A stretch of 64,000 nucleotides of DNA. Origin: Lacunisphaera sp. GTDB lineage: Bacteria > Verrucomicrobiota > Verrucomicrobiia > Opitutales > Opitutaceae. This document shows, piece after piece, positions 42,322-50,900 of this stretch (position 1 is its first letter; every line of letters starts with the position of its first letter). The notes below the pieces were generated by a model. That model worked only from the letters and a program-made list of their open reading frames with translations. It searched no databases and was not told the DNA's origin. The stretch is taken from NCBI GenBank assembly GCA_029945445.1, contig JAQSCO010000001.1:1-64000 (forward strand), read 5' to 3'. The position numbers and the translations under genes were made by a program.

Positions 42322-45022
42322 GGTCAGATTTGATAAACCGTGCATGAGCCTGAAGGGTGCTGTGGGATATTTCCGCGAGCACCTGAAGGTCGGCGATTAT
42401 CTCGTGGAGGAAGGCAAAGCGGAAATGACTTGGTATGGCCAGGGGGCCCAGAGACTCGGTCTGACCGGGGTTTGTGATTTGGAGGATTTTAGCCGCCTTT
42501 GCCTCGGCCAGCATCCCCAGACCGGCGCCAAGCTGGGGGTCCGGGACAAGGGGGCGCACCGCCGCCTGTGCTATTTCGGCCAGATTTCCGCGCCCAAGGA
42601 CGTTTCCATCGCCTATTTGGTGGGTGGGGATGCCCGCATCGGCGGGTGGTGGGAGGAGGCGATCAGTGATACCCTCAAGGAAATGGAGGCTGTAACCTCC
42701 ACCCGGGTTCGCCGAGGTGGGGCCGATGAGGACCGGGTTACCGGCAACATGGTGGCGAGTGTGGTGACCCACGATGCCAGCCGGGCACTCGACCCGCAGC
42801 TCCATACCCATGTCTGCATAATGAATCTCACCTTTGATCCGGTGGAGCAACGTTGGAAAGGCGTGCAGCCGTCACTGTTTTACCGCCATAACAGTTTCTT
42901 CCGGGAGGTCTGCCATGCCAAGCTGGCGGCGAGGATGCAGGAGGCGGGATACGAGTTGGAGTCCTCGCGCAAGCTGGGTTTCAACATCAAGGGCTTTCCT
43001 CCCGAGCTGAGGGACAAATTCAGCAAGCGTCGGACGGAAATCCTTCGCCGGGCTGCGGAGGAAGGAGCCACTTCGCAGGCGGCTCTGCAGGCGATTGTTG
43101 TGAAGACCCGGGCGCGCAAGACCAAGGCAACGGTCGCCGAGCTGCGGGCGGGATGGATTGAACAGGCCGGCGAGGGCTTGGCGGCGGTGCGTGCCACCAT
43201 CGCCAGTGCCGATGGCGTGCGCCGAGCCCCCCCGCCGTTGACGCCGGCAGAGGCCTTGGCCTCGGCCGAGGCACACCTTTTCGAGCGCCGGTCGGTCGTG
43301 GACGGACGATTCCTGTTGCGCGAAGCCTTGATTGCCGGTCGGGGAGGGGTCTCCCTCGATCAAATTCGGGCGGAAGTAGCCACCCGGCTCGCGCAAGGCG
43401 AATTGCTGCACATCGAGGGCGAACTGGCTTCACGCGAGACCCTCGCCGCCGAGAACGAATTCGTCGGCTGGGCGAAGGAGCAGTGTGATGCCTGCGGGGA
43501 GTTGGGCCGGGCCGGTGACCTTGCCGGGCTGGGCCGTGACCAGCAACAGGCCGTGGTCGAACTGCTCGCTTCCCCATCCCGCATCACGATCCTGCAAGGC
43601 GACGCGGGCACGGGAAAAACGACCTGCCTGCGGTCAGTGGTCGCCGGCATCGAATCAGCCGGTGGGCGGGTGTTCGGCTGTGCGCCTTCGGCCGGTGCGG
43701 CCGACGTCCTCCGACGAGAACTGACCCCGGAGGCAAACACCCTTCAGCAGTTGCTCGTGAATCAGTCGCTGCAACTTGCGACCTTCGGCCGGGTCCTGAT
43801 CGTCGATGAGGCAGGTTTGATATCTGTCCGCCAGATGCGGGACCTTTGCCGGCTGGCCTACGCCAACAACAACCGGCTGCTGCTGGTCGGCGATACCAAG
43901 CAGCACACGTCGGTCGAGGCCGGTGACGCCCTGCGTTGCCTGGAGGAATACGCGCAGGTGCCGGTCGCACACCTGAGCCAAATCCGCCGGCAACAGGACC
44001 CGGCCTATCGCGAGGCTGTCGGCCTGCTCGCGCGGGGCGACGCCTTCGGGGCGTTCAATGCCTTTACCCGGCTGGGAGCCGTGCAGGAAATCGCCGATGA
44101 GCAGCGGCTATTCAAGGCGGCGGCGGATGATTACGTGCAGACGATTTCCTCCGGGAAGAGCTGCCTGGCGATTTCTCCGGTGTGGGCGGAGATTCGCACT
44201 TTCACAACTGAGGTGCGCACACAGTTGAAAGCGACCGGGCGGATTTCCGGAGAGGAGAAAAACTACGCCACGGTGTTCTCCCTCCAATGGACCCGGGAGG
44301 AATGCCGTCGGGTCGAGCAATACGAGGCGGGTGATGCGCTCACCTTCCATCGGGCGACGGAGGGTTTCGCCAAACATGAGACCGTGGTGGTGGCGAGACG
44401 GGAGGAGGAGCGCTTGGTGGTGCGCGGCGACGATGGACGGGACCGGTCCATCGATCCCAAGAAGATCGCCGGATTCGATGTGGGCGTCGTCCGGGAAATC
44501 CCCGTCGCCATCGGCGACCGGCTGCTGATTCGGGCCAACCTCAAGGAGGCGCACCTCAAGAATGGTGACACCCCGGAGGTAGCGGGCTTTGCCGCCGATG
44601 GTGGCATCACGCTGAAGGACGGCCGGGTGGTGCCGCCCAACTTCCGGCAATTTTCGCACGGCTACGCCACCACCTCCCATTCCTCGCAGGGCAAGACCGT
44701 GGACCGGGGGCTCCTGCTCATGGCTGAAGCGGGGATCGCCGCCGGCAATTTGAAGCAGGCGTACGTGAGCAACTCCCGGTTCCGGTTCAGCCAGATGATC
44801 TACACCACAGACCGGAAGGCAGCGCAGGAGGCGATGATGCGCCCGGCGGATCGCAAGCTGGCGACCGAACTGGTCGATCCCGATCCCTTGCACCGGCGCG
44901 TGTTCCTCGCCCGGGCCTATCGCCTGGGCCAGCCGATCGGGGCGGAAGTCCTGCACCGGGGCTGGTGGGGCGGGACACCGGAGGCGGCGGTGGCCGCGGC
45001 TGCACCCAGGCAGATGCCATGA
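42320..45022 (+). CDS. MobF-family relaxase-helicase (TrwC/TraI-like)
   Basis: 900-aa protein that would nick oriT, bind the 5' end covalently and unwind the strand for transfer. The start MVRFDKPC at 42320 is preferred to an ATG 24 bp upstream because relaxases need a short N-terminus before the catalytic tyrosine (Tyr17 in GAVGYFREHL). The three-histidine metal site is His151, His162 and His164 (VVTHDASR, then DPQLHTHVC). A RecD-like helicase domain follows with Walker A GDAGTGKTT (~430), Walker B VLIVDEAG (~490) and a C-terminal YATTSHSSQGKT motif. The next gene overlaps its stop by 4 bp (ATGA). Confidence 0.92.
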   Translation: MVRFDKPCMSLKGAVGYFREHLKVGDYLVEEGKAEMTWYGQGAQRLGLTGVCDLEDFSRLCLGQHPQTGAKLGVRDKGAHRRLCYFGQISAPKDVSIAYLVGGDARIGGWWEEAISDTLKEMEAVTSTRVRRGGADEDRVTGNMVASVVTHDASRALDPQLHTHVCIMNLTFDPVEQRWKGVQPSLFYRHNSFFREVCHAKLAARMQEAGYELESSRKLGFNIKGFPPELRDKFSKRRTEILRRAAEEGATSQAALQAIVVKTRARKTKATVAELRAGWIEQAGEGLAAVRATIASADGVRRAPPPLTPAEALASAEAHLFERRSVVDGRFLLREALIAGRGGVSLDQIRAEVATRLAQGELLHIEGELASRETLAAENEFVGWAKEQCDACGELGRAGDLAGLGRDQQQAVVELLASPSRITILQGDAGTGKTTCLRSVVAGIESAGGRVFGCAPSAGAADVLRRELTPEANTLQQLLVNQSLQLATFGRVLIVDEAGLISVRQMRDLCRLAYANNNRLLLVGDTKQHTSVEAGDALRCLEEYAQVPVAHLSQIRRQQDPAYREAVGLLARGDAFGAFNAFTRLGAVQEIADEQRLFKAAADDYVQTISSGKSCLAISPVWAEIRTFTTEVRTQLKATGRISGEEKNYATVFSLQWTREECRRVEQYEAGDALTFHRATEGFAKHETVVVARREEERLVVRGDDGRDRSIDPKKIAGFDVGVVREIPVAIGDRLLIRANLKEAHLKNGDTPEVAGFAADGGITLKDGRVVPPNFRQFSHGYATTSHSSQGKTVDRGLLLMAEAGIAAGNLKQAYVSNSRFRFSQMIYTTDRKAAQEAMMRPADRKLATELVDPDPLHRRVFLARAYRLGQPIGAEVLHRGWWGGTPEAAVAAAAPRQMP

Positions 45023-45363
45023 GTAATTTCCCGAGCCGCGAATTGATCCCGCCCCCGCCGCCGCTGCCGTGGGGTCGCCTGGTGGACGAGGGCAAGTTAG
45101 CCGCTGTGATCCGGTTTGTCACCCCCCAGCAAACAGTCTCCTGGCCCATGCACGGGCTGACTCGTTGGATCTGGAGCCCGGGCGAGTCAGAATCGCTGGT
45201 AGTTCACGCCGCCGGTGCGACCATCACCGTGACCGGCCGGAAACTCGAAATCGTGCGCGATGCGCTGGACGCCGGTCGGCTGCAGCAGGTCCAGGTCATG
45301 ACCGAACGAGCAGCAGCGGCGGCGGGGCCGTTCATCCGGGGAATCACGATTGCCACTCCATGA
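45019..45363 (+). CDS. Hypothetical protein of the relaxase operon
   Basis: 114-aa protein starting inside the relaxase stop (ATGA overlap), indicating coupled translation. After a proline-rich start (PPPPPLPWG) it has mixed alpha/beta sequence without a motif I recognise. No membrane segment or signal peptide. Confidence 0.7.
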   Translation: MSNFPSRELIPPPPPLPWGRLVDEGKLAAVIRFVTPQQTVSWPMHGLTRWIWSPGESESLVVHAAGATITVTGRKLEIVRDALDAGRLQQVQVMTERAAAAAGPFIRGITIATP

Positions 45364-45366
45364 ACG

Positions 45367-48300
45367 ATGCCCCTAAAACCCAGCAACGACCCATACCAGC
45401 TTGATCTCTTCGAGCACGCCAGAAATGACCGCACTACTCGCATACGCCCGGATGGCAGAGAACCATTGGCGCCAGCATTGCCCCCGGATGGTGCGGCAAC
45501 TGCAGGAGGACGGACGACTGGAGTCGGCCCTCCTGGAGGCGCAGGAGCGGACGCTGGACGAAATGGAATCACTGATACGGGATTTCCGCCAGCAGGGGCT
45601 GACTTCGCCGCAGGCGCACGATCAGGCTTGGGAGCTGGTGCGCGAGAAATACCTTCTGATCCCGGCGGAGAGGGAGTAGTTGCACCGCCGCGGAATCAGG
45701 CGTGCTACCGGATCACGGACGCCGACCGGCTGGGCGAGGGCTCAGCGAAGGAGAAGTTTCGCGGCAACGTGGCCGCCATCGAGCTGCTCCGCGCACTGGA
45801 GGAGCAACGCCGTCTCCCGACTGACGAAGAAAAAGGTATCCTCGTGCGTTACGTGGGCTGGGGCGGCATCCCGCAGGCTTTTGCCGAACCGAAGGATGCC
45901 CCAAAATGGAGCGCCGAGCAGAAATTGCTCAAGCAGTTGCTCCAGCCGCGGGAATACCGCCACGCCCGGGCCACGGTGCTCAACGCCCACTACACCCCGC
46001 CCGTTGTCATCAAGGCCATGTATGCCGCCATGGAGCGCCTGGGTTTCAGGGGCGGGCAGGTGCTGGAGCCGGCCTGCGGAACAGGGCATTTCTTCGGACT
46101 CATGCCGGAGGAGATGCGCTCCCGGTCCCGTCTCACCGGGATCGAGATCGATCCCCTGACGGCCCGATTCGCCGCCATGCTTTATCCCGATGCCGAGATT
46201 CGCGCCCAGCCTTTCGAGGAGGCGACGCTGCCGACCAATCAATTCGACGTCGCCATCTCCAACGTCCCGTTCGGCGACTACAGTCCCTTTGATCCGCGCC
46301 ATAATCCCTGCAAGTTCCGCATTCACGACTATTTTTTCGGTGCGGCGCTTGCGCGGGTCCGGCCGGGCGGGCTGGTCATGTTCGTGACCTCGGCCGGCAC
46401 GCTCGACAAGGGCAACACCTTCGTCCGCGAAATGCTCGCGCAGGATGCCAATCTCGTCGGCGCGATCCGTCTCCCGAACACCACCTTCAAGAAGAACGCC
46501 AACACCGAGGTGACGACCGACATCGTGATCTTGCAACGGCGCGAGCGGGGCACGCCCGCGCAAGGCCCGGTTTGGCGCCAGAGCCTGCCGTGGCCGGGCA
46601 GCGGGGAGATTGATGTGAACGAATACTATCACGCGAACCCGCAGATGCTGCTCGGGCGGATGCAACGGTCGACCGGTGCGCCGCACCTGCGGGGCAAGCA
46701 GGAGATGGCGAGCGATGATCGCGAGCTGGGCGCAGCTTTGGCCGCAGCGGTGGCTGTATTGCCAGCTGGAGTCTATCAGCCACTCACGCCGGCCGAGGAA
46801 GCAAGCATTCGGCAGGTGCTGCTCGCGCCGCCGGAGGTTAAGCCGAACGCCTACGCCCTCACTGAACTGGGCGAGGTGGCCCGGCGGGAGGGCGACGATC
46901 TGGTCATCCTTGAAAACCTGCCTTTGCCGCTGCTCCGGCGGTTGCGCGGCCTGATCCGGCTCCGTGAGTCGGCGCGATTCTGCCTGCGGGTCCAAGTGGA
47001 AGACCGGGCGGAGGAGGAACTGGCCAATGCCCGGTTGCGGCTCAATCAGGACTACGACCAGTTTGCCGGCCAATTTGGACCGGTCTCGCAGTCGGCGAAC
47101 GTGCGGGCCTTTGCGGGTGATCCGGACTTACCGCTTCTGCTCTCACTGGAAAACTTTGATGATGATGCGGGCACGGCGACCAAGACGGCGATCTTCACTG
47201 AGCGCACTATTCAGCGGCGACGGCCGGTCGAGCGGGTGGAAACCGCGGGAGAGGCACTGGTCGTCACGCTCAGTGAAAAGGGGCGCGTGGATCTCGACCA
47301 CATGGCCCAACTGCTGGGCCGCCCCGAAAAGGAGTTCCTGTCGGAGTTGGCCGGCCTCATCTTCCGCAACCCGGTCACCAGTTGGCGATGGGAAGCCGAA
47401 GACGAATACCTGTCCGGCAATGTGCGCGAAAAACTGGCGGCGGCCGAAAAGGCGGCCAGGGTCAATCCGATCTACCGGGCCAACGTCGAAGCCCTGCGCG
47501 CTGTCCAGCCGGCCGATCTGAAGGCGACGGAAATCGACGCCCGGCTTGGGGCGGTGTGGATCCCGGCGGATGACGTGGCGGCCTTCGCCCGCGAACTGCT
47601 GCACCTTGCCAAACACGATACGCAAGGTCTTCGCGTCGCCCATGTCCCGCAACTGGGGCTATGGTCGGTGGACATTGGTTATTACGCCAAGCGGAGCGTC
47701 GCCAACCTGAGCGAGTGGGGCACCGAGCGTGCTCCTGCCCACGAGTTGATCGCCGATGCGCTCAATCTCCGCACCCCCACGGTCCACGATCTCGATGCCA
47801 AGAAAAACCCGGTCATCAATCCGGCCGCAACCGAAGGTGCGCGGGAGAAACAGCAGAAGATCAAGGACCGGTTCGCGACCTGGATCTGGGAGGACGACAC
47901 GCGGCGGGCGCGGCTGGTGGCGCAATACAACCGGGAGTTCAATCACCTGCGGCTGCGGACCTTCAACGGCGATCATCTCGCCCTGCCCGGCGCCAGTCCG
48001 GTCATCAGCCTGCGTCCCCACCAGAAAGCGGCCGTCTGGCGGATTCTGCAAAGCCCCAATACCCTTTTGGCTCATGTGGTGGGAGCCGGGAAGACCTATA
48101 CCATGGTGGCGGCGGCGATGGAGATGAAGCGGCTGCGCCTCGCCCGGAAACCGCTGTTCGTGGTGCCGAATCACATGCTGGGGCAGTTTTCGTCGGAACT
48201 GCTGACACTGTATCCCGGGGCCAATATTCTCGTCGCCGGCAAGGCCGACTTTGAAAGCAGCCGGCGCCGGCAGTTGATGGGGCGGATTGCGACCGGCAAT

Positions 48301-50514
48301 TGGGATGCCGTCATCGTCACCCACTCGGGCTTCGAGCGGCTGCCGATTTCGCAGAAGGCGCAGAAGGACTTCATTGAGCGGCAAATCACGGAGCTGGAGG
48401 TTTGTATCCGGGAACAGCGGGAAGATGATTCCGACACCCGCATAGTGAAGGAGCTGGAGCGTGCAAAAAAACGGCTGGATGCCCGGTTGAAGTCGCTGGC
48501 GGCCGAGCACCGCAAGGACAACACGTTCACGTTCGAGGAATTGGGGGTGGACCGCCTGTTTGTCGATGAAGCGCAGGCCTTCAAGAATCTCTTCTATGTG
48601 ACCAAGATGACGCGCGTGGCCGGCCTGCCGCAGACGGCCTCAGAGCGGGCCTTCGACATGCTGCTCAAGGTGCAGCATATCCAAAAGATCAATGACGGTG
48701 GCGGGGTGGTATTCGCCACCGGAACGCCCGTGACCAACACCATGGCGGAGCTGTTCACCATGCAGCGGTTTCTGCAGATGGACGGGTTGCGCAAACAAAA
48801 CCTCCAACACTTCGATTCTTGGGCCGCCACGTTCGGTGAACCGGTCACGGCCATGGAATTGGCTCCGGACGGCGCGGGCTACCGGCTCAATACCCGGTTT
48901 GCCCGCTTCGTGAATGTGCCGGAATTGATGCAGCAGTTCCGCCAGATCGCCGATATCCAGACGGCCGAAATGCTCAAACTCCCGGTGCCGGCGCTCGCTG
49001 GGGGCAAGGCCAGCGTCATGCGGGCTCCGGCGACTCCGGAACTCAAGGCCATCGTCACGGCGCTGGCCAGGCGCGCGGAAAAATTGAAGACCAGTCGCGT
49101 TGATCCCCGGGAGGACAACATGCTCAAAATCACGGGCGAGGGCCGGAAGGCAGCCCTCGACCTGCGGCTGGTTCGCGGCCGTTCCGTCGATCACCCTGAC
49201 AGCAAGGTCAACCAGGCGGTCCGGGAAATCCTGGCCATCTGGCAGGAAACCAAGGCGAATCGGCTGACCCAACTGGTGTTTTGCGACCTTTCGACCCCGA
49301 AGATCGATGGCCGTGGTTTTTCCGTCTACGATGACATCAAGGTCAAGCTCGTTGCCGCCAAAGTGCCGGCCGCCGAAATCGCCTTCATCCAGGAGCACGA
49401 CAGCGATGCGGCGAAAATGGCGCTGTTTCGCGACGTGCGGGCGGGCAAAGTACGGATTCTGCTCGGTTCCACGCAGAAGATGGGTGCGGGCATGAACGTG
49501 CAATCCAAGCTGGTGGCCCTGCATCACCTCGATGCACCTTGGCGGCCGGCCGACATTGAACAACGCGAAGGGCGCATCCTGCGGCAGGGCAATGCCAACG
49601 CGACCGTGAAGGTGCTCCGCTACGTGACCGAGGGCAGCTTCGACGCCTACATGTGGCAGACCCTTGAGACCAAGGCCAAGTTCATCGGCCAGATCATGAC
49701 GGGTCAGTCCACGGCCCGTAAAGTGGAAGACCTGGACACGCCGGCGCTGACCTATGCCGAGGTCAAGGCCATCGCATCCGGCAACCCCCTCGTCATCGAA
49801 AAAGCCAAGGTGGATGCCGAAGTCATGCGGCTGTCCCGCTTGCGGGCCGAGCACGCCGAGGCACAGTTCACCGCGCGCAGCCGGGTGCGGATGCTGGAGC
49901 AGGATATACCGCGGATCGAAAAACAGGTGGCCGGGATGAAGCAGGACTTGGCGGCCCGGCAGGATACCAAGGGCGAACTTTTCCGCATGGCTGTAAACGG
50001 ACAGGCTTTCACCGAGCGCCCCAAGGCCGGGGAGGCATTGATTCAGATGGTCGACAAGCACTACCGGGCCCCGGCTCCGGTCACCGTCGGTGAATTGGCC
50101 GGCCTTCGCATCGAATTCCGTTCGTCGCTTCCGGATACATTGACGCTATGCGGTCAGATGGCCTATCCGGCCAAGGTCTCGCCGAGCTCCGCCGGAATCA
50201 TCCGCTCCCTGGAGCATGCAGTGGCCTGCATCGAGGACCGGATTGCTGCCCGGGAGGCCGATCTCAATCAGACGACCAAAAATCACAAGGAGCTTTCAGC
50301 TCTGGTCGGGCAACCCTTCGAGCACACGGTCCGCCTCGAGCAGCTGCTTTCCAGACAGAACGAACTCGTGGAATCCCTTGATCTGACCAAGAACCAGGCA
50401 TCCAGTGAACTATCCGGCGACGTTATCGAGGTCGATTCCGTGGGGCCGGAGCAGGCTGAGGCAGTGGCCGAAGCTCTCGAAACCGATCCGACGTCAACCC
50501 GAGTTGCCATTTAG
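45367..50514 (+). CDS. Giant N6-adenine DNA methyltransferase-helicase fusion
   Basis: 1,715-aa protein of the type found in large plasmids and phages. A clamp-binding-like pentapeptide QLDLF is at residues 11-15. Residues ~20-105 are a Gly/Ala/Pro-rich linker read over a second gene in another frame. Conserved sequence begins at ACYRITDADRLGEG (~112). The methyltransferase has SAM motif LEPACGTGHF (~233-242) and catalytic ISNVPFGD (NVPF 299-302, a variant of NPPF/Y). The helicase has GAGKT (~905), LFVDEAQAFKN (~1062-1072) and motif VI near GRILRQGN (~1404). A coiled-coil tail follows. Possible roles are protection of transferred DNA from restriction, or regulation; no restriction enzyme is paired with it. 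Confidence 0.88.
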   Translation: MPLKPSNDPYQLDLFEHARNDRTTRIRPDGREPLAPALPPDGAATAGGRTTGVGPPGGAGADAGRNGITDTGFPPAGADFAAGARSGLGAGAREIPSDPGGEGVVAPPRNQACYRITDADRLGEGSAKEKFRGNVAAIELLRALEEQRRLPTDEEKGILVRYVGWGGIPQAFAEPKDAPKWSAEQKLLKQLLQPREYRHARATVLNAHYTPPVVIKAMYAAMERLGFRGGQVLEPACGTGHFFGLMPEEMRSRSRLTGIEIDPLTARFAAMLYPDAEIRAQPFEEATLPTNQFDVAISNVPFGDYSPFDPRHNPCKFRIHDYFFGAALARVRPGGLVMFVTSAGTLDKGNTFVREMLAQDANLVGAIRLPNTTFKKNANTEVTTDIVILQRRERGTPAQGPVWRQSLPWPGSGEIDVNEYYHANPQMLLGRMQRSTGAPHLRGKQEMASDDRELGAALAAAVAVLPAGVYQPLTPAEEASIRQVLLAPPEVKPNAYALTELGEVARREGDDLVILENLPLPLLRRLRGLIRLRESARFCLRVQVEDRAEEELANARLRLNQDYDQFAGQFGPVSQSANVRAFAGDPDLPLLLSLENFDDDAGTATKTAIFTERTIQRRRPVERVETAGEALVVTLSEKGRVDLDHMAQLLGRPEKEFLSELAGLIFRNPVTSWRWEAEDEYLSGNVREKLAAAEKAARVNPIYRANVEALRAVQPADLKATEIDARLGAVWIPADDVAAFARELLHLAKHDTQGLRVAHVPQLGLWSVDIGYYAKRSVANLSEWGTERAPAHELIADALNLRTPTVHDLDAKKNPVINPAATEGAREKQQKIKDRFATWIWEDDTRRARLVAQYNREFNHLRLRTFNGDHLALPGASPVISLRPHQKAAVWRILQSPNTLLAHVVGAGKTYTMVAAAMEMKRLRLARKPLFVVPNHMLGQFSSELLTLYPGANILVAGKADFESSRRRQLMGRIATGNWDAVIVTHSGFERLPISQKAQKDFIERQITELEVCIREQREDDSDTRIVKELERAKKRLDARLKSLAAEHRKDNTFTFEELGVDRLFVDEAQAFKNLFYVTKMTRVAGLPQTASERAFDMLLKVQHIQKINDGGGVVFATGTPVTNTMAELFTMQRFLQMDGLRKQNLQHFDSWAATFGEPVTAMELAPDGAGYRLNTRFARFVNVPELMQQFRQIADIQTAEMLKLPVPALAGGKASVMRAPATPELKAIVTALARRAEKLKTSRVDPREDNMLKITGEGRKAALDLRLVRGRSVDHPDSKVNQAVREILAIWQETKANRLTQLVFCDLSTPKIDGRGFSVYDDIKVKLVAAKVPAAEIAFIQEHDSDAAKMALFRDVRAGKVRILLGSTQKMGAGMNVQSKLVALHHLDAPWRPADIEQREGRILRQGNANATVKVLRYVTEGSFDAYMWQTLETKAKFIGQIMTGQSTARKVEDLDTPALTYAEVKAIASGNPLVIEKAKVDAEVMRLSRLRAEHAEAQFTARSRVRMLEQDIPRIEKQVAGMKQDLAARQDTKGELFRMAVNGQAFTERPKAGEALIQMVDKHYRAPAPVTVGELAGLRIEFRSSLPDTLTLCGQMAYPAKVSPSSAGIIRSLEHAVACIEDRIAAREADLNQTTKNHKELSALVGQPFEHTVRLEQLLSRQNELVESLDLTKNQASSELSGDVIEVDSVGPEQAEAVAEALETDPTSTRVAI
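45425..45679 (+). CDS. Small helical protein nested in the methyltransferase-helicase gene
   Basis: 84-aa protein (MTALLAYARMAENHW... to ...LIPAERE) in a different frame within the low-complexity 5' part of the large gene. Its codons have the strong G/C third-position bias of real genes here, and its sequence is well-mixed and amphipathic, resembling small hypothetical proteins found beside such methyltransferases. The overlapping reading of the large protein is compositionally odd over exactly this stretch. Function unknown. The start could also be a non-ATG codon 24 bp upstream. Confidence 0.65.
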   Translation: MTALLAYARMAENHWRQHCPRMVRQLQEDGRLESALLEAQERTLDEMESLIRDFRQQGLTSPQAHDQAWELVREKYLLIPAERE

Positions 50515-50522
50515 GAGGGACG

Positions 50523-50900
50523 ATGACGTTGCTGACTTTTGCGGATCAGGCCGGTCTCTCTGATAAGGAGCGAATCCGCCGGATTGGCGAATTACTCGCC
50601 ACAGCGATCATTCGGTATCGTCGACGAGAACGAACTGCAGAAGGCCCAATGCCAAAATCCGCCCCCTCCGCTGTTCTCGACCCAATCGGATTGGTCAGTG
50701 ATGAAATCGAAAAACGTCTCGTTCGCTATCTGGCGAGTGCCGGCGCGGCGACTCCGTGTGACTTGAGTGCGGGGCTGGGTTTCTCACGTGCTACGGTGAC
50801 ACGAAAACTCGCTCGCCTGCGGCAAGCGGGCATAGTGACAGTTTCCGGCCGGACAAAAGGCGCAACCTACAAGCTGAAGACCGACTTCTCCCAAAACTAA
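50523..50900 (+). CDS. Winged-helix (MarR-like) transcriptional regulator
   Basis: 125-aa protein with a strong ribosome site (AGGAGG, 50512-50517) before ATG 50523. Residues ~60-120 form a winged helix: VRYLASAGAATPCDLSAGL, recognition helix SRATVTRKLARLRQAG, and wing VTVSGRTKGATYKLK. The first 50 residues are unassigned. It lies 8 bp after the methyltransferase-helicase and converges with the recombinase, with overlapping stop codons. It probably controls functions of the element; the repeats at 42.0-42.3 kb are one possible target. Confidence 0.8.
   Translation: MTLLTFADQAGLSDKERIRRIGELLATAIIRYRRRERTAEGPMPKSAPSAVLDPIGLVSDEIEKRLVRYLASAGAATPCDLSAGLGFSRATVTRKLARLRQAGIVTVSGRTKGATYKLKTDFSQN

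Noticed and set aside
45742-47073. 443-aa minus-strand frame opposite the methyltransferase-helicase
   Set aside because: Mirror image of a region with clear methyltransferase motifs on the plus strand.
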